A DNA stretch of 64,000 nt, taken from positions 170,684 through 234,683 of the forward strand of contig NZ_BAXB01000004.1 in NCBI RefSeq assembly GCF_000698145.1. The letters are read 5' to 3'. Of this stretch, positions 8,781-18,337 are shown piece by piece. Source of the DNA: Geomicrobium sp. JCM 19039. GTDB taxonomy: Bacteria > Bacillota > Bacilli > Bacillales > Marinococcaceae. A program made the translations under genes and the position numbers. The stretch's first letter is position 1, and each line of letters begins with the position of its first letter. Under the pieces are notes generated by a model, which was not told the origin of the DNA, ran no database searches, and was given only the letters and a program-made list of their open reading frames with translations.

Positions 8781-10280
8781 ATGCTAGAAGGTTTAATGCT
8801 TGGCTTACAATCAATAGTTGAACCCCAGCATTTTCTCGTGTTACTCATTGGGGTATTCGTTGGGTTTATCGGTGGAGCTTTGCCTGGTGTAAGCGGAACA
8901 ATGTTAATTATAATCGTTTTGCCGATTACATATGGGATGGAGCCCATCTCGGCTTTTATCCTTTTAACAACAATTTATGTGGCATGTGTATTCTCTGGTA
9001 TGATTACAGCGATTTTGTTCCGAACTCCTGGAACGCCTGAGTCAGTAGCTACAGTATTTGATGGGTATCCAATGACCCAACAAGGTAAAGCAGGACAGGC
9101 TCTAGGTATTGCTGTACTCAGTTCTGCAACAGGTGGGATGGTAGGTGCGATATTTCTTATATTTTTAGCTCCGGTGCTAGCAACATTCGCTTTGCAATTT
9201 TCAGCTCCCGAATATTTTGCCTTAGCTATATTAGGACTTACGGTTGTAGCAACGCTAAGCGGAGGGGATTTAATACGTGGTGTTATTGGCGTAACAATTG
9301 GGCTATTTATAGCAACAATCGGGATGGACCCTTTATCTGGAATTCCAAGATTCACTTTTGAAAGCGCTCCCTTATTGAGCGGTGTAGATTTCATTCCAAT
9401 ACTTGCTGGTTTGTTTGCCGTTTCTGAGGTGTTACGCCGAAGCCGAGATGATCATTCAATTAAGGATACTTTCCAAAAATTTAAAACGAAAATCTTTGAT
9501 TTTCCCATTATCAAAAAAATACTAACAACCCTCACTCGTTCATCTTTGTTAGGGTCAGCAATAGGAGTATTGCCAGGTGTAGGGGCGACAACAGCAGCGA
9601 TGCTGAGTTACAGTGAGGCGGTTCGTTGGTCGAAACACCCTGAAAAATTTGGCAAAGGAGCACCAGAAGGAATTGCTGCTCCAGAATCTGCAAACAATAG
9701 TGCGGCGGTAAGTGCAATGGTTCCATTGTTGTCATTAGGTCTGCCTGGAGGAGCTACAACAGCCGTAATACTCGGGGCATTCGTCATGCATGGACTGCAA
9801 CCTGGACCGATGTTGTTTACAAATGAGCCGCAACTCGTATACACAATCATCATTAGCATGTTAGTTATTAACCTCCTTATGATTATTTTTGCAAAACCAT
9901 TTATTACGATCTTTTCAAAGATCATGAACATCCCTTATTCAGTAATGGGGCCAGTCATTCTATTATTGTGTGTTATTGGCACATTTGCAGTGAGAAATTC
10001 CATGTTTGATGTATGGATTATGTTGTTGTTTGGTATTATTGGGTTTTATTTCGATCGAATTAAATTCCCACTTGCAACCATTATATTAGGCGTCGTACTA
10101 GGTCCAATCGCAGAGGAAGAGTTTAGAAGAGGGTTACTTATGGCTGGAGGGGACTTATCCATATTTATAAACAGACCTATAAGTGCAACTTTACTAGGGT
10201 TTGCCTTACTAGCCTTAACCTTACCGCTCTTAAAAAAGGTGTTTTCTAAGAAGACTCAACCACCTCCAGTAAGCGGATAA
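8781..10280 (+). CDS. tctA: TctA-type large permease subunit
   Basis: Main membrane subunit of the TTT transporter: 499 residues, about twelve hydrophobic segments. Two glycine/proline-rich signatures are present, GALPGVSGTM (about residue 32) and GVLPGVGATTAAMLSYSEA (about 255), plus GLPGGATTAVILGAF. RBS AAAGGAG precedes the ATG. It closes the operon and is followed by a bidirectional terminator. It moves the ligand delivered by the TctC protein into the cell, presumably driven by an ion gradient. Confidence 0.9.
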   Translation: MLEGLMLGLQSIVEPQHFLVLLIGVFVGFIGGALPGVSGTMLIIIVLPITYGMEPISAFILLTTIYVACVFSGMITAILFRTPGTPESVATVFDGYPMTQQGKAGQALGIAVLSSATGGMVGAIFLIFLAPVLATFALQFSAPEYFALAILGLTVVATLSGGDLIRGVIGVTIGLFIATIGMDPLSGIPRFTFESAPLLSGVDFIPILAGLFAVSEVLRRSRDDHSIKDTFQKFKTKIFDFPIIKKILTTLTRSSLLGSAIGVLPGVGATTAAMLSYSEAVRWSKHPEKFGKGAPEGIAAPESANNSAAVSAMVPLLSLGLPGGATTAVILGAFVMHGLQPGPMLFTNEPQLVYTIIISMLVINLLMIIFAKPFITIFSKIMNIPYSVMGPVILLLCVIGTFAVRNSMFDVWIMLLFGIIGFYFDRIKFPLATIILGVVLGPIAEEEFRRGLLMAGGDLSIFINRPISATLLGFALLALTLPLLKKVFSKKTQPPPVSG

Positions 10281-10340
10281 ATTATGATCGAGTATTAATA
10301 GAAAATATACACGCTAATGATATGGAATAGATCTGATTAC

Positions 10341-10382
10341 AAAAATGAGAGCGCGGTAATTTTGCACCGCGTTCTCATTTTT
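10341..10382. terminator. bidirectional terminator between tctA and cutC
   Basis: AAAAATGAGAGCGCGGT (10341-10357) pairs with ACCGCGTTCTCATTTTT (10366-10382), with one G-T wobble and an eight-base loop. A-run and T-run flank the stem on both sides, so it can stop both converging transcripts. It overlaps the cutC stop codon. Confidence 0.85.
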
Positions 10383-11067
10383 ATAGGTAGTGTTTCATCA
10401 TCTTCATTTTCTCGGGATCAATGGGGAGGTGCATGTTTCCACCTTGTCTTACTCCGGTTCCGAGATGGTATTCTTCTGCACACAGTTCCCTGTGAAGGTT
10501 TGGGAGCTCTTCGGGTTTGATTCCGCTACCGACGAGGATGGTAGGGCCATTTAATTGTTTTGACTTGGCAATCAATTGTTGGAGTTGGGGGATGGCATCT
10601 TTTGCTTTATGCTCTCCTCCAGACGTGAGAATTCTAGAGATTTGGTTTTTGTATTTATTTAAAAGTACGTATCCTTCTTGTTGAGAGCGAAGGGAGTCAA
10701 AGGCACGGTGAAAGGTAATATCAAATCCATCAGCCGTTTCCAACATTTTATTTAATAGGGCTTCATCGATTTGTCCATCTTCAGTCGTGCAGCCAAAGAC
10801 GATACGGCGTCCGCCTAATGAGCGGACCATGTCGATGTCTTCTCGTATGATGTCCCAATCGGTTTTCGTATACACAAATCCGTAGCTGTGTGGTCGAATC
10901 ATTACTTGAACAGGAATGGTGGCTGTCGTTAATACACGTGTCAGTGTCCCGTAGCTCGGCGTCAATCCTCCTTCAGCCATTGCGCTAACGAGCTCAACAC
11001 GGTCTGCTCCCAACTGGGCGGCTTGTTTCGTATCTTGATGATTGAGTGTAATGACTTCAAATCGCAT
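10381..11067 (-). CDS. cutC: CutC family protein
   Basis: TIM-barrel protein of the CutC family, 228 residues. Conserved features are AAQLGADRVELVSAMAEGGL, the HRAFD motif (about residue 130), LTSGGEHKA and VGSGI. CutC was linked to copper homeostasis, but its biochemical role is unsettled, so no reaction is assigned. It is a single gene on the minus strand, convergent with the tct operon and divergent from the symporter genes. A GGGGGACCTT stretch lies just before its ATG and can act as RBS. Confidence 0.88.
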   Translation of the reverse strand: MRFEVITLNHQDTKQAAQLGADRVELVSAMAEGGLTPSYGTLTRVLTTATIPVQVMIRPHSYGFVYTKTDWDIIREDIDMVRSLGGRRIVFGCTTEDGQIDEALLNKMLETADGFDITFHRAFDSLRSQQEGYVLLNKYKNQISRILTSGGEHKAKDAIPQLQQLIAKSKQLNGPTILVGSGIKPEELPNLHRELCAEEYHLGTGVRQGGNMHLPIDPEKMKMMKHYL

Positions 11068-11177
11068 TCAAGGTCCCCCTTTTCATGTCTACTTTATCAG
11101 AAACAGAGGAAAGGAAAATCAAACTGCAATTTTGTTGTAATTTTCTGTTAAAATAAACAAAAAGAAGAGGTGAACGT

Positions 11178-11291
11178 ATGGAGATGTTCGGACTGCCGTT
11201 GGCAACTGCGTTATGGTTAGTCATACCAATGCCACTCACCATTGTGCTATCTGCGATTAGTTATTTTCTTTGGAAAAGGGGTGAAGCTTAA
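11178..11291 (+). CDS. 37-residue membrane peptide before the symporter
   Basis: Small single-span protein: a short N-terminal segment, one hydrophobic helix (about residues 8-31, ALWLVIPMPLTIVLSAI then SYFLW), and a basic end KRGEA. RBS AGAGGTGA lies seven bases before the ATG. Its stop codon overlaps the start of the PutP gene (TAATG), so translation is probably coupled. Short one-helix proteins are known beside sodium/solute symporter genes in Bacilli and are described as accessory proteins. That role is inferred here from position and shape. Confidence 0.7.
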   Translation: MEMFGLPLATALWLVIPMPLTIVLSAISYFLWKRGEA

Positions 11292-12800
11292 TGGATGGTA
11301 TTGAAATTCCTACACTGATTACGTTTATGGTTTACCTTATTGGGATGGCGATCTGTGGCATCATCTTTTACCGCCTTACGTCCAACATGAGTGATTATGT
11401 TCTTGGAGGTCGTAGTTTAAATGGTTGGGTCGCTGCATTAAGTGCTGGGGCATCCGATATGAGTAGCTGGATTCTCATTGCATTACCCGGAACGATTTAT
11501 TTGAATGGACTTAGTGAAATATGGTTGCCCATTGGATTGACGATCGGTGCCTATTTGAATTGGCAATTTCTAGCGAAACGACTTCGAAGATATACACATA
11601 TTGCTGGTGACGCGATTACACTTCCTGATTTCTTAGAGAACCGTTTTCGTGATCATACACGTATTCTCCGTATCGTCTCTGCGTTTTTCATTTTATTATT
11701 TTTTACTTTTTATACTTCATCAGGTTTAGTTGGAGGGGCGGTATTGTTCTCTGGAACATTTAATTGGGATTATGAAGTAGCGCTAATTATCGGCACGATT
11801 GCCATTGTTTCGTATACATTTCTCGGAGGTTTTTAGCGATTAGTTATACGGACTTCTTTCAAGGCACGCTCATGCTACTCGCACTTGTTATTGTGCCGAT
11901 TGTAGCGGTTTATGAGATTGGAAGTTGGGACGCGGCAGTCACTTCTGTCGCGGAGATTAATCCAGAGTATTTGGATGCTTTTGCCGGAACGTCGGTAATT
12001 GCGATCATTTCTTTGCTCGGCTGGGGGCTTGGTTACTTCGGTCAACCTCACATCATTACAAGGTTTATGGCGATTCGCTCGGAGCGTGATGTACCTACGG
12101 GCCGCCTCGTCGGAATGACGTGGATGGTCATTTCCCTTTTTGGGGCAATCTTTGTTGGTGTTCTTGGTATTGCCTATTTTGATGGAATCGGGCCTGGAAC
12201 ACCTCTAGATAACCACGAGACTGTATTCATTATTTTTAGCCAAGTGCTTTTTAACCCTTGGGTTGCTGGATTTCTGCTTGCGGCAATTCTTTCGGCAATT
12301 ATGAGTACGGTAGACTCGCAACTGCTAGTCTCTTCAAGTGCGCTTGCTGAAGATTTCTATAAAGGTTCATTCGCCCAAAAGCGTCTCAAAAAGAACTTGT
12401 TTGGATTGGTAGGTTTGGGGTTGTCCTCATTGCACTCGTGGCCATGGTACTCGGGTTCGACTCAGATAATACCGTGTTGGAACTTGTAGAGTATGCATGG
12501 GGAGGGTTTGGAGCTGCATTCGGACCCGTGATGCTGTTTTGTTTATTTTGGAAGCGGATGACGGTATGGGGAGCGGTAGCGGGTATTACAACCGGTGGGC
12601 TCACAGTAATCATTTGGTCACAGTTCCAAGGGGGTCTGTTTGATTTGTATGAACTTGTACCTGGGTTTCTGCTTGGTAGTTTGGCCATTGTCATCGTTAG
12701 CTTGCTAGGCAAGAAACCATCCCAAGAAATTATTGATGAATTTGCGTTTGTTGAAGAGGCAGAATATGATGAAACGAAACGAGTGTATTATAGACGTTAG
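11291..12800 (+). CDS. putP: PutP-type sodium/solute symporter (two frame breaks)
   Basis: SSS-family symporter, probably Na+/proline. After repair it is about 503 residues with some 12-13 membrane segments. PutP-like motifs include SAGASDMSSW (about residue 55), YTFLGGF and FGQPHIITRFMAIRS. The frame breaks twice. At about 11832-11837 a T5 run needs one more T to read GGFLAISYTDFF. At about 12397 one G is missing, which restores NLVWIGRFGVVLIALVAM. Without repair the pieces are 11291-11836, 11872-12489 and 12438-12800. Both lesions are single missing bases in homopolymers, so sequencing error is more likely than decay. Proline specificity is inferred from similarity. Confidence 0.8.
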
Positions 12801-12950
12801 AATGGTGAAGCTATACGAGGAATAATGAGCGTTTGATCACATACATTGCAAAAGATGGCAGGAAACGAATTTCCAGATAAAGTAGATTCTGAACACGTTT
12901 TCGTATAGAATCAAGTTGATAATGCTCAGACGAGGCAGGTGAACGAGCAA

Positions 12951-14168
12951 GTGAAACGCTTTCTACTATTGATGGGTTGTGCAGCCACGCTTGCTGCCTG
13001 TACCGTTGAGGAAGAACAATTTGAACCTGAAGAGCAGGAAGAAATTGATGAACATTCATATGATTTTGGCTCATTTGATCGCTTTACGAGCACATCTCCT
13101 GCAGAATGGATGCAGGCAGAACCTGGTAATTATCATACAGAAGATTTTGATGATGAAGAAGTGCTTGAAATACTAAGAGAGTCTGCGGAATTAGGAGTGT
13201 CGGACGAAGAACTATTCTATCAGATGCTGGACCTTGCAGCTTTTGATTACCGGGACGATTACACGTATTTCATGCAATTTGATGAAATTCAATCAGAAAT
13301 TACATCTGTAGGGGCAAACTTGATGGATGAAGGCATGCAAGTGAACATCCACTTGCTTTATGATGCCAACATCGGCACAGATGCTGACGTTGAAGTGTTA
13401 GGGCTTTTACAAGATTTCATGCAGGACATGCCGGACGATACGAATGTATCGCTCTTGAGCTACGGTGCGGAGGCAGAGAGTGGCGAACGTTCATGTGACA
13501 GCATTCATGAGATTCATCCGCTTGACCGTTACGATGAGCGTCTACTTCAGGAGGGCAATGCCATTGAGCCTGGAGCATCGATTCCACTCTCCAGTGCACT
13601 GAATGAAGTTGAAGTTCATTACAGTGATCATGAAACAACAATCGTGTATGTGATTGCTTCTGGAGCGGATACGTGTGGTGGCGATCCGGCTCATGCAGCT
13701 GAAATGTTAGATGCTGTCGTCCATGTAATTGGGTACAACGTCGACCCGAATGAACGGGAGGCTCTTGAGAGCGTTGCATCTAGCAGTGAAGGTACATTTA
13801 CACACGTGGAGGAAGTCGAAGGTTTCCAGCGCGTGATTCAAGAAGCGTCGATCTACACGATTCAAGCGTGGAGAGATTGGCAAGTTGAATTCATTGAAGA
13901 CAAGCGGGCACAGCAAATGGAACATATCGATGAATCTAGGGAACGGCAAGATGAGATGAATGAACGAACGAGAGAAGAACAAGATCGCCTTCGCCATTTA
14001 ACCGATCAGCTCGAAGAAGAAGGCTATCGTGTCAATGGGGCATACATTCGCTCCATGATCAATGAGCGAGCCGTGTCCCTTCGAACGTACATGTTTGAAA
14101 CAGCAATTGAATTTCGAGACGAAGCGTTTCAAGCAAGCTTAGATCCGATTGAAGAAGATCAAGAATAG
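12951..14168 (+). CDS. acidic VWA-domain lipoprotein
   Basis: Predicted surface lipoprotein, about 405 residues. The signal peptide ends in lipobox LAAC (about residue 17), followed by a strongly acidic stretch. The middle (about residues 115-285) resembles a von Willebrand A domain: NIHLLYDANIG, ADTCGGDPAHAAEML and VVHVIGYNVD match VWA strands, though a clear MIDAS DxSxS is not seen (DANIG in its place). The last 120 residues are charged and helical. GTG 12951 follows AGGTGA by eight bases and gives a proper signal peptide. Function unknown; resembles YwmC/YwmD-like secreted VWA proteins of Bacillus. Confidence 0.7.
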   Translation: MKRFLLLMGCAATLAACTVEEEQFEPEEQEEIDEHSYDFGSFDRFTSTSPAEWMQAEPGNYHTEDFDDEEVLEILRESAELGVSDEELFYQMLDLAAFDYRDDYTYFMQFDEIQSEITSVGANLMDEGMQVNIHLLYDANIGTDADVEVLGLLQDFMQDMPDDTNVSLLSYGAEAESGERSCDSIHEIHPLDRYDERLLQEGNAIEPGASIPLSSALNEVEVHYSDHETTIVYVIASGADTCGGDPAHAAEMLDAVVHVIGYNVDPNEREALESVASSSEGTFTHVEEVEGFQRVIQEASIYTIQAWRDWQVEFIEDKRAQQMEHIDESRERQDEMNERTREEQDRLRHLTDQLEEEGYRVNGAYIRSMINERAVSLRTYMFETAIEFRDEAFQASLDPIEEDQE

Positions 14169-14282
14169 ACGTGAACAAAAAACTAAATCGTTTTTCACGA
14201 TTTTCAGCTCCGAGAGCGACGACGAGCGCATAATTTTGGTGGTTTATAGGAGATCGGCGATCTAGATCGTACCCGAAATGAT

Positions 14283-14324
14283 CTATATAGAATGAACTTA
14301 ACATTTTCTTGACTTGCACTGTTG
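14283..14324. repeat. dispersed intergenic repeat, copy 1
   Basis: These 42 bases, starting CTATATAG, match 58733-58774 at 36 of 42 positions by eye. Both copies lie in long gene-free gaps next to GC-rich or hairpin-rich repeats. Confidence 0.65.
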
Positions 14325-14354
14325 GGTTGGAGGGGTAGCGCGGTGCTAGGTGCC

Positions 14355-14441
14355 ATTCTGCGCGCTAGTTTCCCCCATCTGCGCGCATGTTTGCGCTTTT
14401 CACCGATTTTAGCGCCGATTTCACCAAACTTGCGCGCAGAT
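14355..14441. repeat. GCGC-rich inverted and direct repeats
   Basis: ATCTGCGCGCATGTTTG (14377-14393) is inverted as CAAACTTGCGCGCAGAT (14425-14441) with one mismatch. A third copy, TCTGCGCGCTAGTTT, lies just upstream in direct orientation (about 14356-14370). Confidence 0.75.
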
Positions 14442-14466
14442 TCCAGGCTGAAGTGCCAACGACACG

Positions 14467-14485
14467 TCGGCCCCAGCGGGGCCGA
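14467..14485. repeat. perfect GC hairpin
   Basis: TCGGCCCC and GGGGCCGA pair perfectly around a three-base loop AGC. The related hairpin TCGGCACC-TCT-GGTGCCGA stands at 14852-14870. No T-run follows either, so they are not typical terminators. Confidence 0.6.
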
Positions 14486-14880
14486 AACGAAACCACACTC
14501 GGTTCGGCGTGGCTCGCGTCGACGTCCTGTGGGTACTTCGACTCGGGGATGTACACGTGACCCGGTAATCTGTTACCGAGTTCGCTCATTCTGTTCCCTA
14601 GTTTATGTGAATAGTCCACTTTTCCTGGGATTTCCTCCAACTTGAGAACAGATCGGCCGCAACTCGAGTACAGTTCCCATTTGACTAAGCCGACACCGGT
14701 TCTTTAGGAGATGCTTTCGTTCAACATATACAGATCACTTCAGATCGTTATAGAGCACTGCTTCCCTCACTCTGTGCGATCTATGAACGTTTGTTTCTAT
14801 ATAGACTTATTGACCCTGTGTATCCATCTAAACCTCAAGAGTTAACAACCATCGGCACCTCTGGTGCCGAAGATAATCCG

Positions 14881-14917
14881 AACGAGACGTCGGCATGACT
14901 CATGCTGACGTCTCGTT
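14881..14917. repeat. 18-bp hairpin with one wobble
   Basis: AACGAGACGTCGGCATGA (14881-14898) pairs with TCATGCTGACGTCTCGTT (14900-14917), one G-T pair. It is followed by TGCCTTTATG and could terminate transcription, though no gene ends close by. Confidence 0.6.
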
Positions 14918-15202
14918 TGCCTTTATGACAAAAAAGGTCGTAGAACTTCTTACGCCGAGCGGAAAGAACGGAGGTTTGATGCAGGTTCAACCTCAAGAAC
15001 TAGTGAATTTAATTATTGCAACCCATCTAGGTATGCGTATGATGGGTTTTTTGTCCCTCATAATCGTAAATCTAACGGCCTGGAAACATTATATCTTCCT
15101 AAAAATTGACTATTTTTTTCTACTTGCTAGGGAAGAATACCTGTTATAGTATGCCTATATAGGAAGTAATCATCAATTTATGGAAGGTATTGGAGGGTTT
15201 TG

Positions 15203-18200
15203 ATGAAACGACGACATCAAAAGTGGGGAAGTTTAGTATTACTCGGCGGTGTGATGGGTGCCACGCTTGGAGTGGATTACGGGCTTGCAAACAGCCCCCA
15301 TGAAATGTCAGGCTTTGGTGGGGCGGTATCTTCTGAAGACGAGCATGCGAGTCAAGCGGGGATGGATATGTTAAACAACGGCGGCAATGCTGTAGATGCA
15401 GCGATTGCAGTTGCAGCCATGCAAGGGGTTACCCGCCCGTACTCTGGAGGTATTGGTGGAGGCGGAGTGATGAACCTATACTTAAAAGAGACAGATGAAC
15501 ATATTATGATTAATAGTTTGCCAGTTACGCCAGCGTCTTTTCATGATCGTACATATTTTAATGAGCAAACCGGTAGTTTGTACAATCAAGCGACTCGTAC
15601 GAGTAGTGGAGCGGCTTTCTCAATCCCGGGTACGGTCAAGCATTGGGAGCATGTGATTGAGGAATACGGTTCTTTTCCAATGGAAGATGTGCTAAGTCCG
15701 GCCATTGAAGTGGCGAGGTCGGGGTTCATTGCAGATGCGAATTATGTGAGTGAAACGAATCGACATGCGGATCGATTTCAATTGTTCACCTCTTCTAGAG
15801 ATTTATTTTTAGACAATGGTTCGGTTCCAGCAGCCGGAGATACGATCACGAACCGTGACTTGGCTCGTACATATGAATTAATTGCGGAGCACGGGGCAAA
15901 CGTTTTTTATGATGGAGAGATTGCGGATGCTATGAGACATACCATCAATGAACCTCCGACGGTATCTAATCCGAGTTTGAACGTATTAGCGGGAGATGTG
16001 ACGAGCGCTGATTTTTCAAATTATGAAATTATTGAAGAGGAGCCGATTCACTCTACCTATCGTGAATATGATGTATACGGCGCACCACCTGCTTCTAGTG
16101 GTGGTGTGACGATTGCTTCAATGTTGAACATGTTAGAAAATGAAAACCTATCAAACATGTCCAAAGAGGACGCATATCATTATTATTTGGAGTCCAGTCG
16201 GTATGCGTTTGCGGACCGAAGAGCTTATTTAGGGGACCCGGAGTTGTCAGATGTCCCTGTCAATGAGCTTCTCTCGGACTGGTATACGCAATTTCGCCAC
16301 AGCCAACTAGGTGAGCGAGCTGCGATCGGTCAAGTGCCGCCAGGTAACCCACGAGGTGCTTTAGAAAGCTCACCGAACTTGGCGTATGATTTTGATGAGG
16401 AAAACGGACAAGAATGGTCGAAAGAAGCGTTCTATCGATTAGATTATGGTCCGGCGAACAGTCCATTTGATGCCGCGTTCAACGTGCGAAATGGGAAAGG
16501 GGAGATTTCTCTATCAGAGCGTTTGCCGACACGCGGCAGTGCGTATGGAAGGGCAGCGGCGAATGTAGAGCCTTCGTATGAGCAAGAGGTTCGCTTAACC
16601 GTAAATGCCGACCATACCGATAGCGACCAGCGATTGCGGCTATTTTTAGCAGGTGACGTTTGGCAGTCTGGAGGCAGTCAACCTGAGAATGGTTACGGAC
16701 TAGAACTGCGTCTGGACCGGGATGAAATCCGTCTGTTTAGCATTGTTGATGGGACGAGCCATACATTGCAAACGACTTCTTATGCTTTAGAGGATCGCGA
16801 GCATGAGCTGGCGTTCGTTCACACGAACAATCACTTGTATGCAAAAGCTTGGGCATCAGAGGAAGAAGAGCCTCGGGATTGGACATTGTCTTCGATGTTG
16901 AGTGGGCCAATGACGATAAACCAGCCAGGAAGATTTATGCTGAGTGCCATTAACTTTAGTTACGATAATACGCAGCAGTTTTCCCTAGATCGTGTGAATG
17001 TCCGCTCATTAAACAATGACCGTGCCCACACGCTTCGCTCTGAAGAAGAAGCCGAACCGGCAGAGCGTCAAGAGTTACCAGATGAAGATGCGGATGGGTT
17101 TGAAATTGAAGAAGAACGAAGCATGAATCGACCATTCATTTAGCCACATCTGACGCTGAAGGAAATGTCGTCAGTTATACGAATACGATCGTGTCGATTG
17201 GCGGCAACGGCATGGTTGTGCCTGGGTACGGGTTTCTATTAAACAACGACGCGTACAACCGCATCCCTACTGAACACCCAACTCACCCGAACTACCCGCA
17301 GCCAGGGATGAGAACGCTCAGTAGCATGAGCAACGATTGGGATGAAAGACGGGAACCCTGTCGTCACCGTCGGCGCACCGGGGAGCGACACGATCATCAC
17401 GGCGGTCGCCCAAATCTTAATGAATTACTTAGATCGAGACCTGTCGCTCACCGAAGCAATTGAAGAACCGAGAATTACGCAAAGAAATAATTTTAACGCG
17501 CACACTGAATTCGAAGGACGATATGAAAGTGAGACCTCTGACCTTAGAAGGGCGTTAGAAGAGCGGGGTCATATCGTTCGCGAAGGTCTGCACGAAATCG
17601 GAGCGGCGACAGGCATTGCTTTTCATGAAGATGGTCGGGTGAGTGCAGCAGCAGAGGCCGAGCGTCGTGGCGGTGGTTCTGCACTCGTGCAACAACTGTT
17701 TTCGGATGTGCCTCCGGATACATTTGCGTACGATGCCATTATGAATTTAACTGCGCAGGGCATTCTAACCGGGTATTCTGACGGCACGTATCGACGGTCG
17801 CAAGCCGTGAATCGTGGGCAATCGGCTCGCATTATTGCCCGAGCACTCGAGCTGCCATCCCAGAAGAGGTGACCGAGTCACCGTTCGCTGACGTACCTGC
17901 GAGCAATGTGTATGCCGATGTAGCGACTGTCATGAAAGAAACAGGCATTATGGTTGGTCAACAAAACAATACGATTTTTAACGCTGGCGAAGGTTTGACG
18001 AGAGAGCAAATGGCGAGTGTTCTCGTCAGAGCCTTTGATTTGGAGTCGCTCGGAGGGGATCCAGAAGTGATTGACTTGAACGACAGCTCAGATGTACACC
18101 GAGAAAACATTTTAATTTTAACCGAGCATGGAATTACACAAACCGAAGACCAGCGCTTCCGTCCACGGGAAGTTGTGAACCGTGGTCAAATGGCATTGTT

Positions 18201-18237
18201 TATTGATCGGATACTGACAAACGTACATGCAGAATAA
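15203..18237 (+). CDS. ggt: surface gamma-glutamyltransferase with inserted domain and three SLH domains (three frame breaks)
   Basis: Gamma-glutamyltransferase-type Ntn hydrolase, about 1012 residues after repair against about 590 in typical GGT. Order: signal peptide; large subunit (NNGGNAVDAAIAVAAMQ, SGGIGGGG); an extra segment of about 240 residues (residues 390-630), Trp/acid-rich with beta-strand character; the small subunit beginning at Thr of TIHLATSDAEGNVVSYTNT (17131), matching the nucleophile motif TTHxxxxD with Ile for the second Thr; then three SLH domains (about 17690-17870, 17875-18050, 18055-18230) that bind secondary wall polymer. RBS GGAGGG. Frame breaks: about 17128 (one base missing), about 17326 (two C missing, restoring SSMSPTIG), about 17858 (one C missing). 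Exported and wall-bound; may use glutathione or poly-gamma-glutamate. Confidence 0.8.
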
Positions 18238-18244
18238 CCGTTGT

Positions 18245-18273
18245 GGTCACACACCCAAGATCGGTGTGTGGCC
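18245..18273 (+). terminator. terminator after ggt
   Basis: GGTCACACACC (18245-18255) pairs with GGTGTGTGGCC (18263-18273), one mismatch, followed by GTTTCGC. The T-run is short. Confidence 0.55.
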
Positions 18274-18337
18274 GTTTCGCATTATAATCAGAAGGTTATG
18301 ATATGATATCAGAAGACATTCACAAGGTGGTTAGCGG

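Larger units (their letters stand above)
14169..15202. other. 1-kb gap rich in hairpins and repeats, no supported gene
   Basis: No open frame here has a convincing RBS plus a recognisable protein. The stretch holds a weak AT hairpin (14185-14203), a dispersed repeat copy, GCGC inverted repeats and three strong hairpins listed separately. It ends in the leader of the GGT gene, where TATAGT (15145-15150) is a possible -10 box. Confidence 0.6.

Noticed and set aside
10317..10520. Plus-strand frame overlapping the cutC 3' end
   Set aside because: It lies antisense to cutC and spans the bidirectional terminator.
14322..14645. Open frame in the GC-rich gap
   Set aside because: No RBS; composition follows the GCGC repeats and both strands are open, as expected from base bias.
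14895..15149. 84-codon open frame before ggt
   Set aside because: Begins inside a strong hairpin, has no RBS, and the product is not recognisable.
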